From Pestalotiopsis fici W106-1 (lineage: Eukaryota > Ascomycota > Sordariomycetes > Amphisphaeriales > Sporocadaceae), in contig NW_006917096.1 of the NCBI RefSeq assembly GCF_000516985.1, forward strand, positions 1,287,606-1,351,605: DNA of 64,000 nt, read 5' to 3'. Positions 46,901 through 58,329 of the stretch are shown here, one piece after another. Numbering within the stretch: the first letter of the stretch is position 1; each line of letters starts with the position of its first letter. The translations under genes were made by a program, and so were the position numbers. Below the pieces are notes generated by a model, which ran no database searches, was not told where the DNA came from, and worked only from the letters and a program-made list of their open reading frames with translations.

Positions 46901-47327
46901 GGTGTCAGAAGAAGAGCGATCGTACCTCGAGGCAAGCGGCATTCCCATTCGGAGGGCACATGCAGCGAATTCCGAAGAAGAAAATAGGAAATCCGAGGCC
47001 AACGGATTCCGAGAAGCACTGGAATTTTTCGAATTTGACACGGCTACATTCGAAGACCCCGCAGATGAAGTATTTTCCCTCCCTTCAGAGAAGATCGAGA
47101 TAAATGATGGTGAGGATGGGCATGGAATGGAAGATGAGTTACCGCAGTACAACCGCAAACATGTTCCGCATTTCCAGCAAAGACGGCGCAACAAAGCAGC
47201 TCAATTTATCCTTGAGTTGTCGAATCCCATGTCTCCAGGTCGAAGCAATCCCAGCGCGGCCGGATATATGGACGAGTTTCTGGAGATCAATCCGGAGTTT
47301 AGAAGCCGTGACCGACATCCCCCTTAA
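43957..47327 (+). CDS. NACHT NLR-like protein with intact alpha/beta-hydrolase head
   Basis: Model of 1065 aa in four exons: 43957-44466, 44533-44832, 44883-45054 and 45112-47327. Residues about 70-290 are a SERAC1/PGAP1-like hydrolase domain with IIAIHGLNGHREKTW, the nucleophile elbow CHSLGGIVFK (Ser162) and VVFFGTPHRGSDLAFWD. The NACHT domain has Walker A ITADAGCGKSV (Lys390) and Walker B VLDGFDECEKG. The C-terminal ~500 residues are helical and acidic without recognisable repeats. The first intron is 66 nt and stop-free. Compared with the gene at 8958-12584, this protein keeps the serine nucleophile, so it may retain acyl-hydrolase activity. Inferred role: cytoplasmic sensor or executor in non-self recognition. 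Confidence 0.86.
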
Positions 47328-47827
47328 TCTGAGATTGGCTATCGTTGCTATGGACGCTGATTAGGTATTCTCCTATCATTGAGATAGCTGTATACGGGGA
47401 AGGGTCCAGGTGAATGCGATAGTTGAATTCATAATCGAGTTGCAACAGAAGATGCGCCCAGTGGGCTTGAATATAACCTCCTAAAATAATACTCAAATAT
47501 GGAAAGGAAGACAGAAGAACGATTTTTTTTCTTTGTTCTTCCCCGTTTGTGTGTGGTCTATATTTAACCATCATCATGGTGTCTGAAGTTACTAGCATCG
47601 AAATCCCAGTGCAGCAATGCCAGTGCTTTAGCCCGTCACTAGGCATGCTGATGAGGCGTAAAGCAGTTAGATGATTGCATGCATTCAGAAACTTCAAAAA
47701 TCTACACTTACATAAGCCTGCATGCACACTGTTTGTCTCTCATCTTCTCTGAATCCTCTTCCATGAGACGATAGACTGTTGTGAATCGAAGCTCCTCAGT
47801 CTGCCCGCCCTGTTCGTTCCATCTATT
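47328..47827. other. Intergenic between convergent genes
   Basis: Shared 3' region of the second NACHT gene and the siderophore acyltransferase gene. No gene visible. Confidence 0.5.
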
Positions 47828-49469
47828 CTATAGACGTGGCCCTGTCCAGGTTTCTCGTCTGAGGCGGACCAACCAGGACTGTTTGTGAAGGAAAGAAACC
47901 TGGCGCTCCTTGTTGAATCCTTCATTCTGTAACAAATCAATGAACCTATAGATGATTGTCAGTATTAATAATTTGGGATCTAGATATGAAAGCATACCTC
48001 GTGTTATCAATCCTGGGCTCGAGGCAAATACTCATGGTTCTGGGGTCCGACTGCCAAATCCACTGAGCTAAACTTGAGGACCATTGTGGAACAAGGCCTC
48101 TAGCCCACTCCTCGCCAATGAAAACATGGATTCCCCTATCATAATCGTCTGCCTTGATGCGCTTTCCTAGGACATCCTCCTTGACCCAATATATCTCAAA
48201 GTAGCCAAATGGCTCGCCATCCCAAGAGCCAATGGCTGGAAATGAGTGCTTGGACTTCAAAGCATTGGACAAAAAGTCGGATTGATATTTTCCCCAGAAT
48301 TTGGTTACACGAGGATTGTCCATCCACATTTCCAGCAAAGCTGCGTCGGAAAGTTTGGCTAGATGGCCGTGCTCTTGGGTGGCCTCGTGACTTTTAGGGC
48401 CCAAGTATGGTACCGGACTCGGAGAAGCCGAGGCGACACGGAACGATAGATACTTTCCTACACTAGGAACGTATCTCGTGTAAAAGATCTCACCCATACG
48501 ATGCGGCTTTGGGCGCAGAGGATGTCGCACACCGTCAGTCTCCACATATTGGAGAGGCGGCGGTGGGTAGTACGTGGGCATGTGTGATGCCGAGAAATAC
48601 GGCGTCAGTGGGTATGTCGGCAAGTTTGTAATAGACATTGGAGTAGGACCTCCGGGCACATCAGCGGAGAGCAAACCGTTGATCGAGATATGCGAAGAGT
48701 GACCCTTCCAGCCAGGTTCGTTCCTCATTGGGGATGTGGCCCTGCTACTATCAATGGGCGACCCAGGACGGGAGGAGCCATGTCGTTTGGGCTCCAACGT
48801 GAACAGAAATAGGCCAAAGGGGATCTGCCAGAAAGCTCGTTGCGAGGCAAACATGTGGTCCCAGCCCTCTGAGTTCTCATCCAAACTCGTGCCAACAGCA
48901 GAATCCATGGTCGAAATGAGGCCCATTCTCTCCAGCTTCGGAATCATATTCCGAGAATGGAGGACACCCTCTCGCTTGATCCGGATGCGCCATTCGCCTC
49001 TTGGTCTGGCTTCAGGTGGTGTGTACCGAGATTGTTCCGTCTCGAGGTGAGCCGATGGCTCGGGCTGCTGGAAATACCAATAAAGGGTGATATAGAGCAT
49101 GAGCGCTATCTGACGGGAAGGACTCTTGGCAGGCTCAAAGTCCTCCGAAGACGGCGTCACAATACTAGAGATGAAGATTGTGTCGTTCTGGAGGGTTGGT
49201 TGCCTGAATGCGTGTACCTTGGATCTCGTGGGCGACTGCGGCTCTTCGTTACCGTTGCCAAGAGTGTCTGCCGAGTTTGTTCCATTAGAATGCTCTGTTG
49301 ACTTGGTGTCTTCGTCATCTTCCGTGTGCAGCACAACTGTCCACCCTGGCGGGAATGGTGAGGGTGCACGGCCAAGGTTCATATCGTTTGACTTGAACTG
49401 CAAGCCTGAAAAGACAGGCTGCACAGTAAATGTCTGGCCATCAGGTAGATGAATGATCGACGGCGCCAT
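47828..49469 (-). CDS. Siderophore hydroxyornithine acyltransferase (SidF/IucB-type GNAT)
   Basis: Model of 529 aa in two exons: 49469-47998 and 47945-47828. The chosen start gives MAPSIIHLPDGQTFTVQPV; an in-frame ATG at 49520 would add 17 residues. The C-terminal half is the IucB/AcsB-like acetyltransferase domain, with FYTRYVPSVGKYLSFR, the MWMDNPRVTKFWGK motif and WDGEPFGYFEIYWVKEDVLG. It ends VSFLHKQSWLVRLRRETW before the last residues. Family role: SidF transfers anhydromevalonyl to N5-hydroxyornithine for extracellular fusarinine-type siderophores, in peroxisomes. The last three residues are PRL, a weak PTS1-like tripeptide. No other siderophore gene is in the window. A different IucB-type acyl specificity is possible. 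Confidence 0.85.
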
Positions 49470-49520
49470 GATGAATGAAGCTCCTCGTGACAAGGTAGCT
49501 GCTGCGGGAGATGTGCGCAA

Positions 49521-51108
49521 GGAAGTGTTTGTAACAACTGAGATAGCAAGTTGTTACAGTGGATATACTGCGGGGTTGATTCCAAGACGGGCAAAGATGG
49601 GTCTGTATCTGTAGTGTGTCTGTATGTATGGGTGGGAGTCAAGATGAATGTTTACGACGCATTTCTCAAATAAAAACAGAGGCGGTGGTATAAGCAGTTT
49701 TGTGCAAGAGGACAGGGCATGAAAAACGAGATGGTGTAAAAGAGTCAAAACAGCTCACGGTGGCCTGATGATGGCAATGAACAAGCTTTTCCCGTCTCTA
49801 GATTTTTTCCGACCGTAGAAAGGTCAGGTACCTGCTATCATTCTTATAAACGTCACGCCTGCATCAGCTCAGTAGGAACAACCCGCCAACCCGCCCAACG
49901 TGGGGTCGGTTGGGTCTGACTGGAAACATGGTTTTATGTCGCGGCAGCAAATCACAACTTGACAAAGATGATCATGTATACCAGGACGCGACTTCGCGTA
50001 CTTGTCAAAGTGACCCCTCATGCAGCCAATGAGAGTCAAGACATTGTCATCGGCGAGAAGAAAATCGTATAGTGGTATTGGCCAACTGGAAAGCAGCGTT
50101 GTAGCGTCTACCTACTATTTGAGGAAGTGCAGCCCATAGAGGGGTAGTTTCCAGGGTACCCCTCTTGGAAATGAGGGTCATTGAGGGTCTCATATGGCTC
50201 GAAATGGATGTGGTCATAACATAATGGAAATAGTAGCTACCTGGGCCCTGGTGTTTTTGGCCCGGACGGGTTGGAGCACTCCGTACGATAGCTTCAGTAG
50301 GGGCTTCCGAGAAGTGAATGGAGGATATCAAATGGTTGCATATGATTGCAGTTGGCTACCTTGTGTATTTTGTTCATGTATTCTGTACTTGCTATTTATC
50401 AAAGACATGGGCAATAGATTTTGGTCCCGAATATGAAGCACAAGTTGTCTGTTCCATGACGATGACTGTTATCGCTCAAGCTAGAGTTTTTGCTTTGCCC
50501 TCATTGCTTCGATAGCCCAGGTTTTTTTCTTCTTCTCAGGCTATCCCCATATCGGCGCTACCTTATGTAGCTAAATGTTCTCTAGTGCAGTCATCCCGCC
50601 CTGCTATGCAGCTAAGCCCCAGCTAAATTTTCATCAATGGATAATGTAACATCGGAGCTGTTTCGCAGCCCGCTGTTGTGGTTCTCCCATCATATGGAGC
50701 CAACGCTATCTAGGTACTTTCAAAAAAGACGAAACATAATTACAAAAGTGATTGATTCAAGACCGGAGCCTTCACTCGTCCTTATATTCTCAGAAGCGTA
50801 CCTTATTTTCTGTCAAGTGTCGCCAGTGGCAAGAAAACACACAAAACAGAAACAATGGCCTCAGACAGCAAGGCCGCTTCACTGGTAGGTCCTGACTCAC
50901 CTTGATCAACCTCGAAATTGGATTCAGAGCATCTTTGCATGTTCTCATGTGTAGACAAAAGAACAAGTGGGAAACCGAAAGGAGAGCAAAATTTAGAATA
51001 GATTACAGTTTGGCGTAAATGCAAATGCTTCGCTCCCAAAACACAAAAGAAAAGTCAGCCTACGTATACGGGTATATCCACCAGATTCAAGTGCCTGCTA
51101 GTCTTGTT
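49521..51108. other. Intergenic, nothing recognised
   Basis: About 1.6 kb upstream of the SidF-like gene and downstream of the uniporter gene. Short frames only. No RNA gene or repeat of note. Confidence 0.45.
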
Positions 51109-52729
51109 CTAGTCCTTCTTCTTGTCCTGGCCATTGCCTTTCTTGTCGTCCTGATTCTTTGCCTCTTTCTTGGTCTCCTCTTCTTCTTCCAATTCCTCGT
51201 CAGCCTTGCCTCGCTCTTTCTTCTCACGCTCCTTATCGAGAGTCTATAAAATCAAAGTCAGCCAAGTTCTCGTGGATATTTCATGTCTAGTACTCAACCA
51301 GACACCACTTCGGTATTCCTCGCCTTGAGAAGGTGGAATGGGGAGTCATTTGTACTTACCTCTTGAACCTCCTCTCCGCCCAAATCCTTGGTTTCATCGT
51401 AGTCTACATCGTATTCCTCGGCAATCATGCGGATCTCCTTGCGCAGGGCATTTGCATCGCTAACCAGGCTATCCCATCGCTGCGGGTCAAATCCCCGAGC
51501 CTGGTAGAGCATATTCTGGCGCCGTGTGACGGTGATATTGAGGGCAGCGCGGTAGCTGAGATCCTTGCTGATAAAGAGGAACCACAGATAACCGCCCATG
51601 ATGGTCGTCAGTCCAGCGAGGTAGGTCACGGGCTCGACCAAATCCCAGCCAGCGTCGGTATGGAACGTGACGAAGTAGACGACACCCCACCAGCCACTTA
51701 GGGCAGCAAAGCCAGCTTTGGCAATGCGGTGCGCTCCCTGGTGTGCCAGGACGTCGCACTCGTGCTTGATCTTGGACAGCTCGTCAATCTTGCGCGACAT
51801 GCGCCGCAGCCGCACCCGGAGGTAATGCGTACGGTCATTGAAGCTCGGCACGCCTACTCGCAGCTCTGTGTTATGTCCGTCGATATCAATCGCAAACTCA
51901 CGGCCACGCGCCGCGTCCCGGATAAAGTCGCCAATTTCGGTACTGCTGCTCCAGCGAACCCAGTCCTTGTCCTTATTCGGCGTATCTGGACCCTCCCGGC
52001 CCAGTCCCGACGCTGATGCAATATTCTCGGCGTTTTGCTTCTTCTCACCCGTCTCGTCCTTGTCCGAGGCTTCGGCGCGGAAATACACGTTGGGCATCTT
52101 TTCGCGGCCCTTGTCGTCGTAGACGGGCGGGAGCTCGGCCTGGATCAAGCGCTCGAGGTAGGAGAGCGGTTGGTGAGGGTGCACGAGCAGGGCCAGCGGC
52201 TGTATGTCCTCATTCTGGGCAAGTGACCTGAACTCGCCCTTGTTGCCTTTCTCGTCGTGCGTTGCGTCGGCCGGTATGGGTATGATGAGCTTCAGCAGTC
52301 GCGTAGGTGTTGTCAACAGCTTCCCTAATTGAGATGCAAAGTGTGAGCAGCCAGACAGTATCACGAAACGGTCGGCATCATATTCTCACCTTTTGTCATG
52401 GCCTTGTTCATCTTCTTGGCTTCCAAGTCGGTGGGAGGCCTATCAGCTCCTTCGCGCTGCCATGGTCTCTTGATTTGCTGTTTGGTGGCGGCTTCTATGC
52501 CGGCCTTGACCTCTTCCTCGTGCGCATTCTGATCTCGCAGGTTTGTCTCCCGTGCTGTCTCGTCTTGTAATTCTTTTTGGATCCGGCTTGTCGTTTTAAA
52601 TGATCGTGAGAATGCAATCTTATGGCTCGTCTGTGAAAGCTGTCTGCTGCTGCAAGGGGTTGCTCGCGGCGACCACCGCAAAGCGGCGCTGCTCAGCTGA
52701 GTGCAGCCGCGCCGAAACACATAGCTCAT
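51109..52729 (-). CDS. Mitochondrial calcium uniporter
   Basis: Pore subunit that lets Ca2+ enter the mitochondrial matrix across the inner membrane. Model of 479 aa in three exons: 52729-52390, 52324-51360 and 51243-51109. The N-terminus is Arg/Ser-rich without acids ([20 protein letters not shown]), a mitochondrial presequence. The matrix domain is followed by a coiled coil ([20 protein letters not shown]), TM1 ([20 protein letters not shown]), the selectivity-filter loop [11 protein letters not shown] (WDLVEP at 340-345, matching the WDxxEP signature) and TM2. After TM2 comes a second coiled-coil region with the conserved ISKDLSYR and ARGFDPQRW. The last exon is a very charged Lys/Glu tail. 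Fungal uniporters of this type lack EMRE; no regulator gene is in the window. Confidence 0.95.
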
Positions 52730-53970
52730 GTCTGCTAACTTTGCGCAAATGAATGGAGATGGGGAGGAAAAGACAAAACAAACAAATATCTGTCGCTATG
52801 TTCCAATTTGAATATTTGGAACCAGAAAACTAGAATGTCGTCGCTCTGCAATCGCGGTTGTCGTGTCCCTTGTTTGAGAAAGTCGCGGACTAATTGCTCC
52901 AGCTGTCGAAAGAATGACGTCAAGGCCAATGCTCGGCCACGCGCTTGATTGACGTGGAATGAGGCCGAGACCCTTGGCCCCAGGTTCCAGGCCATTGGAA
53001 ATTAAAGATCATCCCATACACTCAAGTGATCGCATCTCTCATGTTTTGCGCAAGATGGTATACGGGTTTTAGAAACAAAATTTTAGCCCATAAAGAAACT
53101 CACAAGTATAATATTTTTGCGTTTTACTCGCTTGAAGAAACACGAGTCGGTATTGGGTCGCATTGTGAGTTTCTTTAGCGCTATGACGCTCAGACTCCAC
53201 CCATCAATCGTTTCTATACCCTAGTACTTCGTACAATAGTTAGCATCTCACTTATTCCGTCTTACATTGAGTCTGTAAAGTCTATGAAATACACGTCTTC
53301 ATCTCAAAGAAATATCAGGGCTCTGGCGGCTCTGTCACTTTCAACAAGTCAATACATCATCCGCTACATGAGACCTTCACTTTGAGCACCGTTAGTACTT
53401 GTGTCGCTTGGCGAAAAATCATTGTCAAAAGGCCAAGACAGTTTTGGCGCAACAAGCCAGGCTACAATGCATGAACGCAAAGCATAATACTTCGACCTGG
53501 CCTGTCTTTAAAGACAAGTGAGACACACACATGTGCAATCGTGAAGCCATTTGTAGGCCAATTGAGTGTGCAGTAGAATCCACATCATCAAGCACAAGTA
53601 CTGCCAGTACTGCCAGTGCTGCGCATGCTGAACCTGTTCTGTTGATGCGCTTTACCGCCGCAGAGATAGATCTATTAATGAAAGCGATCAGTTTATTTCA
53701 AACTATATGAACGTGATGTAAAAAGCCGGAAGCTCATAAAACTCGCCTGTCTTTCTCAAATACCGTGGCTGTAAATCCTTCAAAGGTTACTGCATGACTG
53801 CTGGTTACAGAGTGATACATGCAGGTGTATTCGTTTGGATCATTCTCCTCGCGAATGAAATACTCGATTGAATACTCCAATTGCAATTCTGTCTCTTTTT
53901 GATTTTCAACGCAAGTAAATCCACGCAACTGCAAAAGGCACAATCTACCAAGACACTAAAACAACAAACC
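52730..53970. other. Intergenic with a small inverted-repeat element
   Basis: Upstream region of the uniporter gene and of the small membrane protein gene. It holds a MITE-like inverted repeat at 53091-53177 (separate entry) and three copies of a 9-bp TACTGCCAG-like word near 53594-53620. No gene seen. Confidence 0.5.
53091..53177. mobile_element. MITE-like element with 15-bp perfect inverted repeats
   Basis: TAAAGAAACTCACAA at 53091-53105 is repeated as its exact reverse complement at 53163-53177, with 57 bp between. Both arms end in TA on the outside, as expected for a TA target-site duplication of Tc1/mariner-type elements. The interior is A/T-rich and non-coding. An alternative is a hairpin-forming regulatory site. 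Confidence 0.5.
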
Positions 53971-54291
53971 ATGCTCCGACTCGATATCAATATATTGTTC
54001 GTCCTGCTAAGCTGGGCCAGCTTAGGCGTATCACAGGTGCAGGACGTCCACGAAGTCAACCGAGACATTTCAAGAGATCTCATCATGGGACTTTCCGTAG
54101 TCGCAGCGGCGACGTTTGTCTTTCTGATTGTGGTGTGCACTTGCGCCCATTGCGGCCCGTGGTTGATCGGCAGGTGCTGCTGCGGCGACAGGCGCCGCTC
54201 AAGGCAGCACTGGTTCAGAAACGACTACGACAACAAGATCAGTACGCTGGGCATAGAGAACCAATATTATATGTCGTCGTCGTACGCATAA
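53971..54291 (+). CDS. Small Cys-rich single-pass membrane protein, unknown function
   Basis: A 106-aa frame. A cleavable-type signal peptide (LRLDINILFVLLSWASLGVS) is followed by about 20 polar residues, then a transmembrane helix (LSVVAAATFVFLIVVCTCA), a cysteine cluster (CAHCGPWLIGRCCCGDRRRS) and a short polar tail with aromatic residues. Positive charges after the helix predict a cytosolic C-terminus, and the cysteines next to the membrane could be palmitoylated (inference). The start was chosen because the signal peptide begins there, preceded by a C/A-rich leader. I do not recognise the family. The ordered layout makes a chance frame less likely, but expression is not shown. Confidence 0.5.
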   Translation: MLRLDINILFVLLSWASLGVSQVQDVHEVNRDISRDLIMGLSVVAAATFVFLIVVCTCAHCGPWLIGRCCCGDRRRSRQHWFRNDYDNKISTLGIENQYYMSSSYA

Positions 54292-55007
54292 TCACCGATC
54301 TGCTCGCAAGTGGTCAAGGACGAGTGGTGCTAGACCTCTAAAATGCTCAGAATCATACATTGTCTAATCATCTTGCGTGGAGTACATATGGGGACCTGCG
54401 GACATTGGATGGCCGAATGAAAGGATTTTGAAGAAGTGGTCTTGTGGCTTTGTATCAAAAAGTGTCACAGTATTTGACAAAGAAGATTGTACGGAATCAA
54501 AATCACCCAACCCGCCAACGCATCTAACCTAGTCAATTGGCATGAACATGATATCTCTCGTGTCAAATATTCTATTTGATTTGCTGATACTGGCACTCAC
54601 AAATTGCATGTATGCCTCATGGCTCGTCACATTGCGCAGACTTCGGTCCGGGATGATATGACGCATATCGCTCCACGCTGGGATTGTACGCCGCTCTTTC
54701 GGGCCGCCTATGAAATTGCAAGTTGTTTTTTTATTGGAACCATTTTTTTCTGCATTTCTAGATAGCTCTGTTGACTTGAGCCGATCTATCACGATTGACC
54801 ATTGTTCTGGGTACATGTCGACTTTGATGATATACTTCAGTACGAGGCATGGATTTCGATTCAGGAACATCAGAAACTCCCTGGCCATAGCAAGACAGTA
54901 GTAGAGAGTGATGAAACTCAACATGTGGGAAGTTATGGCAACAGATCCCTGTTGGACCCGCAGGCTCTGGAGTGAATGCCAGAATGATTCTATTGTTTGC
55001 CCAAGTT
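54292..55007. other. Intergenic between convergent genes
   Basis: 3' regions of the small membrane protein gene and the receptor-like gene. A minus-strand frame of 131 codons (54529-54924) overlaps here but has no family resemblance. Nothing else seen. Confidence 0.45.
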
Positions 55008-56290
55008 CTAACCGGAGATCTCAATGTATCCGCCCACCTGCTTCCTCTCGACTGAGGGCATCTCATGTCGAAGTTCTGAGTCGATACGAACGTTGTGCTG
55101 ATCTTGGCCGTATTCTTGCGAGCACAAAAAGTGTAACTCTGAATTTCTTGACAGCTTGTCAGCGCGAACTAGCCCCCGGTCGGCACTGATGGGCTTTGGT
55201 CTTCTCAGAGGCTTTTTGCTAGTCTTTCTCAGTGATAGAGAGAATCTTGGGAAATGTTTGTTCACGAAAGGTTGCATTCGTGCTATAGAGTTGCAAGCGA
55301 TTCCAAGATTGAACTCCACGATGGTCCAGATTGGGACCTCTGCTCGCGTCCCGGTAAACCCGGGAGTTTCTAGTATGGCTTTGAAATAGTACAAGCGACC
55401 GATTGATGCGATCACGACGCTGCGTCGGTTTGTCAGCAAAACTTGCCCCCTCGCAGAAATAAAAGATGAAAGAACGTACGCAGAACCCATTGCCAAAATT
55501 GCGCCAACTACAATCCTTTGTCGCAAGGGCAAATGAAGTCTGTGAATCATTGGTAATGGGAGACCGATAATGACAAAATCGGTGATAATGTTTGCCACTG
55601 CTTGACCTGTTACTACCCCTTTCCAACATGTTGCAGAGCCAAAGGTAATGAAGCGGCACGGTCCACCAAACAGGATTGTGAATAGTATCGTATATGCAAC
55701 GATGGCTATAGCAACGGCATAGATGGTTATTCGAAATCTCTTAAAAGGGTTTATGCGATGATAGAGCGCCAGCATAGCCAGCTTGGTCAATGCCGGAGGC
55801 CAGAAGTAACAAATCGTCATCATCACCAAGAGCTGGATACTTGTCAGCGACGGTCTCATTGCCTTTACTGGCCGCATTCAGATGATTACGACTGACGTTG
55901 TTCAAGCGGGGCAACTCGCTTTGTGGAACCTTCCACACGGGTTCACCAAATCCAAATGGTATTGCTTTCGTTTCTTAGCGATAGACCCAGTCATTGGGAA
56001 AACCTGGCAGGAACTTACAAAGTACCATGAAGACCCATTCTGCTACACTGAGCGTCCAAGCCAAGAATATCAGAGCTTCCATAATTCTATTAGCGAAGTC
56101 AATATAACTTTAGGGTGGGACACTCACGGTCATCGATGTCTATTTTGCGCGTGATATAGAAACTGGTATACAACCTAAGAACCATGAGGAAAGTTGCAAA
56201 CGATGCAGTAAAGGAATAAAGTATGATAATTTTGACCACGGGTTGAGATATGGTATCAGTATCGCGCGGTTTTTCATCCGTGGGAGACAT
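55008..56290 (-). CDS. Pth11-like seven-transmembrane protein without CFEM
   Basis: Model of 350 aa in five exons: 56290-56128, 56075-56019, 55964-55897, 55832-55480 and 55419-55008; all phases join. The fungal rhodopsin-like 7TM layout is visible: VVKIIILYSFTASFATFLMV (TM1), IDIDDPLIFLAWTLSVAEWV (loop plus TM2), FGFGEPVW (the GxGxxxW-type region), WPPALTKLAMLALYHRINPF (TM3 and the following YxRI-like turn), CWKGVVTGQAVANIITDFVI and the LPLRQRIVVGAILAMGSA segment. The intron at 55420-55479 is 60 nt and stop-free, so the frame continues through it; conservation favours splicing (GSA joined to VVIASIGRLYYFK). The tail is basic and polar. There is no signal peptide or CFEM. Probably a plasma-membrane receptor or integral membrane protein of unknown ligand. 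Confidence 0.8.
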
Positions 56291-56935
56291 GTCGGCACCC
56301 CGCGAAGTTACTATAGAAATTATCGAGATGCATCGAGACGGCACAAACGTTTGAGATATGCACATATATATATTCATGTCCTCGAATGCGACGTAGCCTT
56401 TCTGATGCCAGACTTTTGCACACCGAAGACGAATGCAGAACATTGTGAGGTTCGAAAGTGCCTCGCCGAAGTGTCTCTTGCCTTCCTGTAACCCTGCGCT
56501 TAGGCAATGCTTACCCCCATTTCCACAGCCGCAAGAGCCCCCAACCCCCGAACCCCCAACTCCCCGTAACCAACCGGACTCTCCATGACGACACATCCAA
56601 ACAGTCTCTTGTGACAATCCAGGGCTATTGTAGTCGTATGATATGCCTGGAAGTACCTGGTTTGGAAAACTGAAACTTAACATGGGTGCTGATAATGAAT
56701 ACGATAAGAGAGTGACTGGGAAAGACACCCCTTATTGTAGAAAGACAACTGGACATGAGAGTCTGCAGCCCGTTTCGACTCACTACATGGGAAGTCAACG
56801 GAGATTTAATTGGGTTCATAATGCACAGGGCTTACTAAGGATTTTATCGGAGTCCTGGCGTGTTGCAGAATCGTGATTGGAGAAGCAGTTGCCACCTGTA
56901 AGGAGTGCAAGTAGTGAAAGCCGAACACTAACGAA
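56291..56935. other. Intergenic, nothing recognised
   Basis: Upstream of the Pth11-like gene and downstream of the aspartic protease gene. Only incoherent short frames. Confidence 0.45.
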
Positions 56936-58329
56936 TTACGAGCCCGGCGATTTCAATTTGCCCCAGCCGATTTCACCATTGACAGCGTCCCAGACTGTGT
57001 AGTACTGCTTCAACAAAGGGGAACCAATCAACCAGATTCCTCCAATGGACACTGTTCCTAGTGGGTTGTTGAAGAGAGTCTGACATATCCCTGGCTGCCC
57101 CGGGTACTCCCCAAGATTGAAAGCCTCTTTCGGAATCGTGAGGTTCAACGCACCGCCAACGGGGCCAAAGGTAAAGGTAAACTCGGGCGCAAGGGCATCT
57201 ACCTCGTCACACTACAATATAATGTGTTAGCAATTGCCTTTTCAGGTAGTGAAATAAGTTTCAACCTAGGAAAGAAGAGAAATAACACCGGAAGTTGCTT
57301 ACGGGTGCACCCCAAGCGCCAGCCTTGTCGATCTGGGTAATGTTGGGTGAGATGGCAGCATAAAGCTTCTTGGCTATCTGGTAGTTGGGCGTCTGCATAA
57401 AAGCCGTGCCGGTATCCAGGATTGCTGTTCCAGTCTTGGAGAAGACTTCGCCGTTGATGTACAGCCCGCTCTGCCGGAGCGTGTAGCCACCGCGCGAGCT
57501 CTCGAGTTTTGTATAGGGAATCTCACCCTCGTACTTGGTGTCGTCAATACCGCCCAGGGTGAGCTCGGCGCCGTCGATATCACCGGCGGGTGTGTAGAAA
57601 GCAAAGACCGGTGATGCAAGTTGACCACTATCGTACAAATTCCAGTACCACTGGGAAACCTCAAGTTAGTGACAGATCATATGGTGAGTGGTTCTTGAGC
57701 ACGGGTCTTACTGGCTCTTGGTTAATGCCAGTGACGTTGGGTGCCCCCAGACCCAAGATACCGTCAACGGGCATCTTGTTCAATGCAGCGGCGGACTCGT
57801 CGACAAGAATAAAGCCCTGACTTTCCACAACAAGGTCTCCCAATGCGATCTTGTCGTGTACAATAACGCCGCCTTCGCCTTCGGGGACAGTAAAGGGAAT
57901 AGAGTCAACACCAGTCGAGTAGTAGGTCTTGGTGCGTCGACCGGGGAGGGGCGAGTACGTGCTCGACTTGGTCGGATCAAAGAGTGTGTGGTTGCTGCAA
58001 GTCGTGCAGTTTGTACCAGGCAGAAGCAGATCTACGCTACCTGTATCCCATGCAACGGTGTGGTTCTGCGGGGGAGTGCCGACTTGTACGGTACTATACC
58101 ACTGTTGATCGTGTTAGCCATTTGTTGAAGCATCCGGTTGGTACAATGGATGGTCATCGCCACTTCATACCTCATTGTCGCCGCGGTAGAACCAGTCGGT
58201 AGCAGGTACATTGATGCCAGATGCTGTCGCAGCCCGCTTCTGGATGGGGATCTTGTAAACATTTGTAGCTTGGACTGAAGCAATCATGGCCAAGGCCATA
58301 AGCCCGGCAGCACGGTTTGAGAGGCTCAT
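56936..58329 (-). CDS. Secreted pepsin-like aspartic protease (A1 family)
   Basis: Model of 390 aa in four exons: 58329-58171, 58101-57712, 57650-57303 and 57211-56936; all introns are phase 0. A signal peptide (LMALAMIASVQA) is followed by a very short prosegment, then the mature domain beginning near WYSTVQVGTPPQ. Both catalytic motifs are intact: Asp72 in WDTGSVDLLL and Asp262 in AILDTGTAF. The flap-region tyrosine pair is present (TKTYYSTGVDS), and the C-terminal lobe has IGGIWLIGSPLLKQYYTVWD. After the first motif the residue usually Trp (DLW) is Leu. N-glycosylation sequons (NCT, NHT, NVT, NLT) fit secretion. There is no GPI signal or Ser-rich tail, so it is a soluble extracellular endopeptidase active at acid pH (family knowledge). 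Confidence 0.93.
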
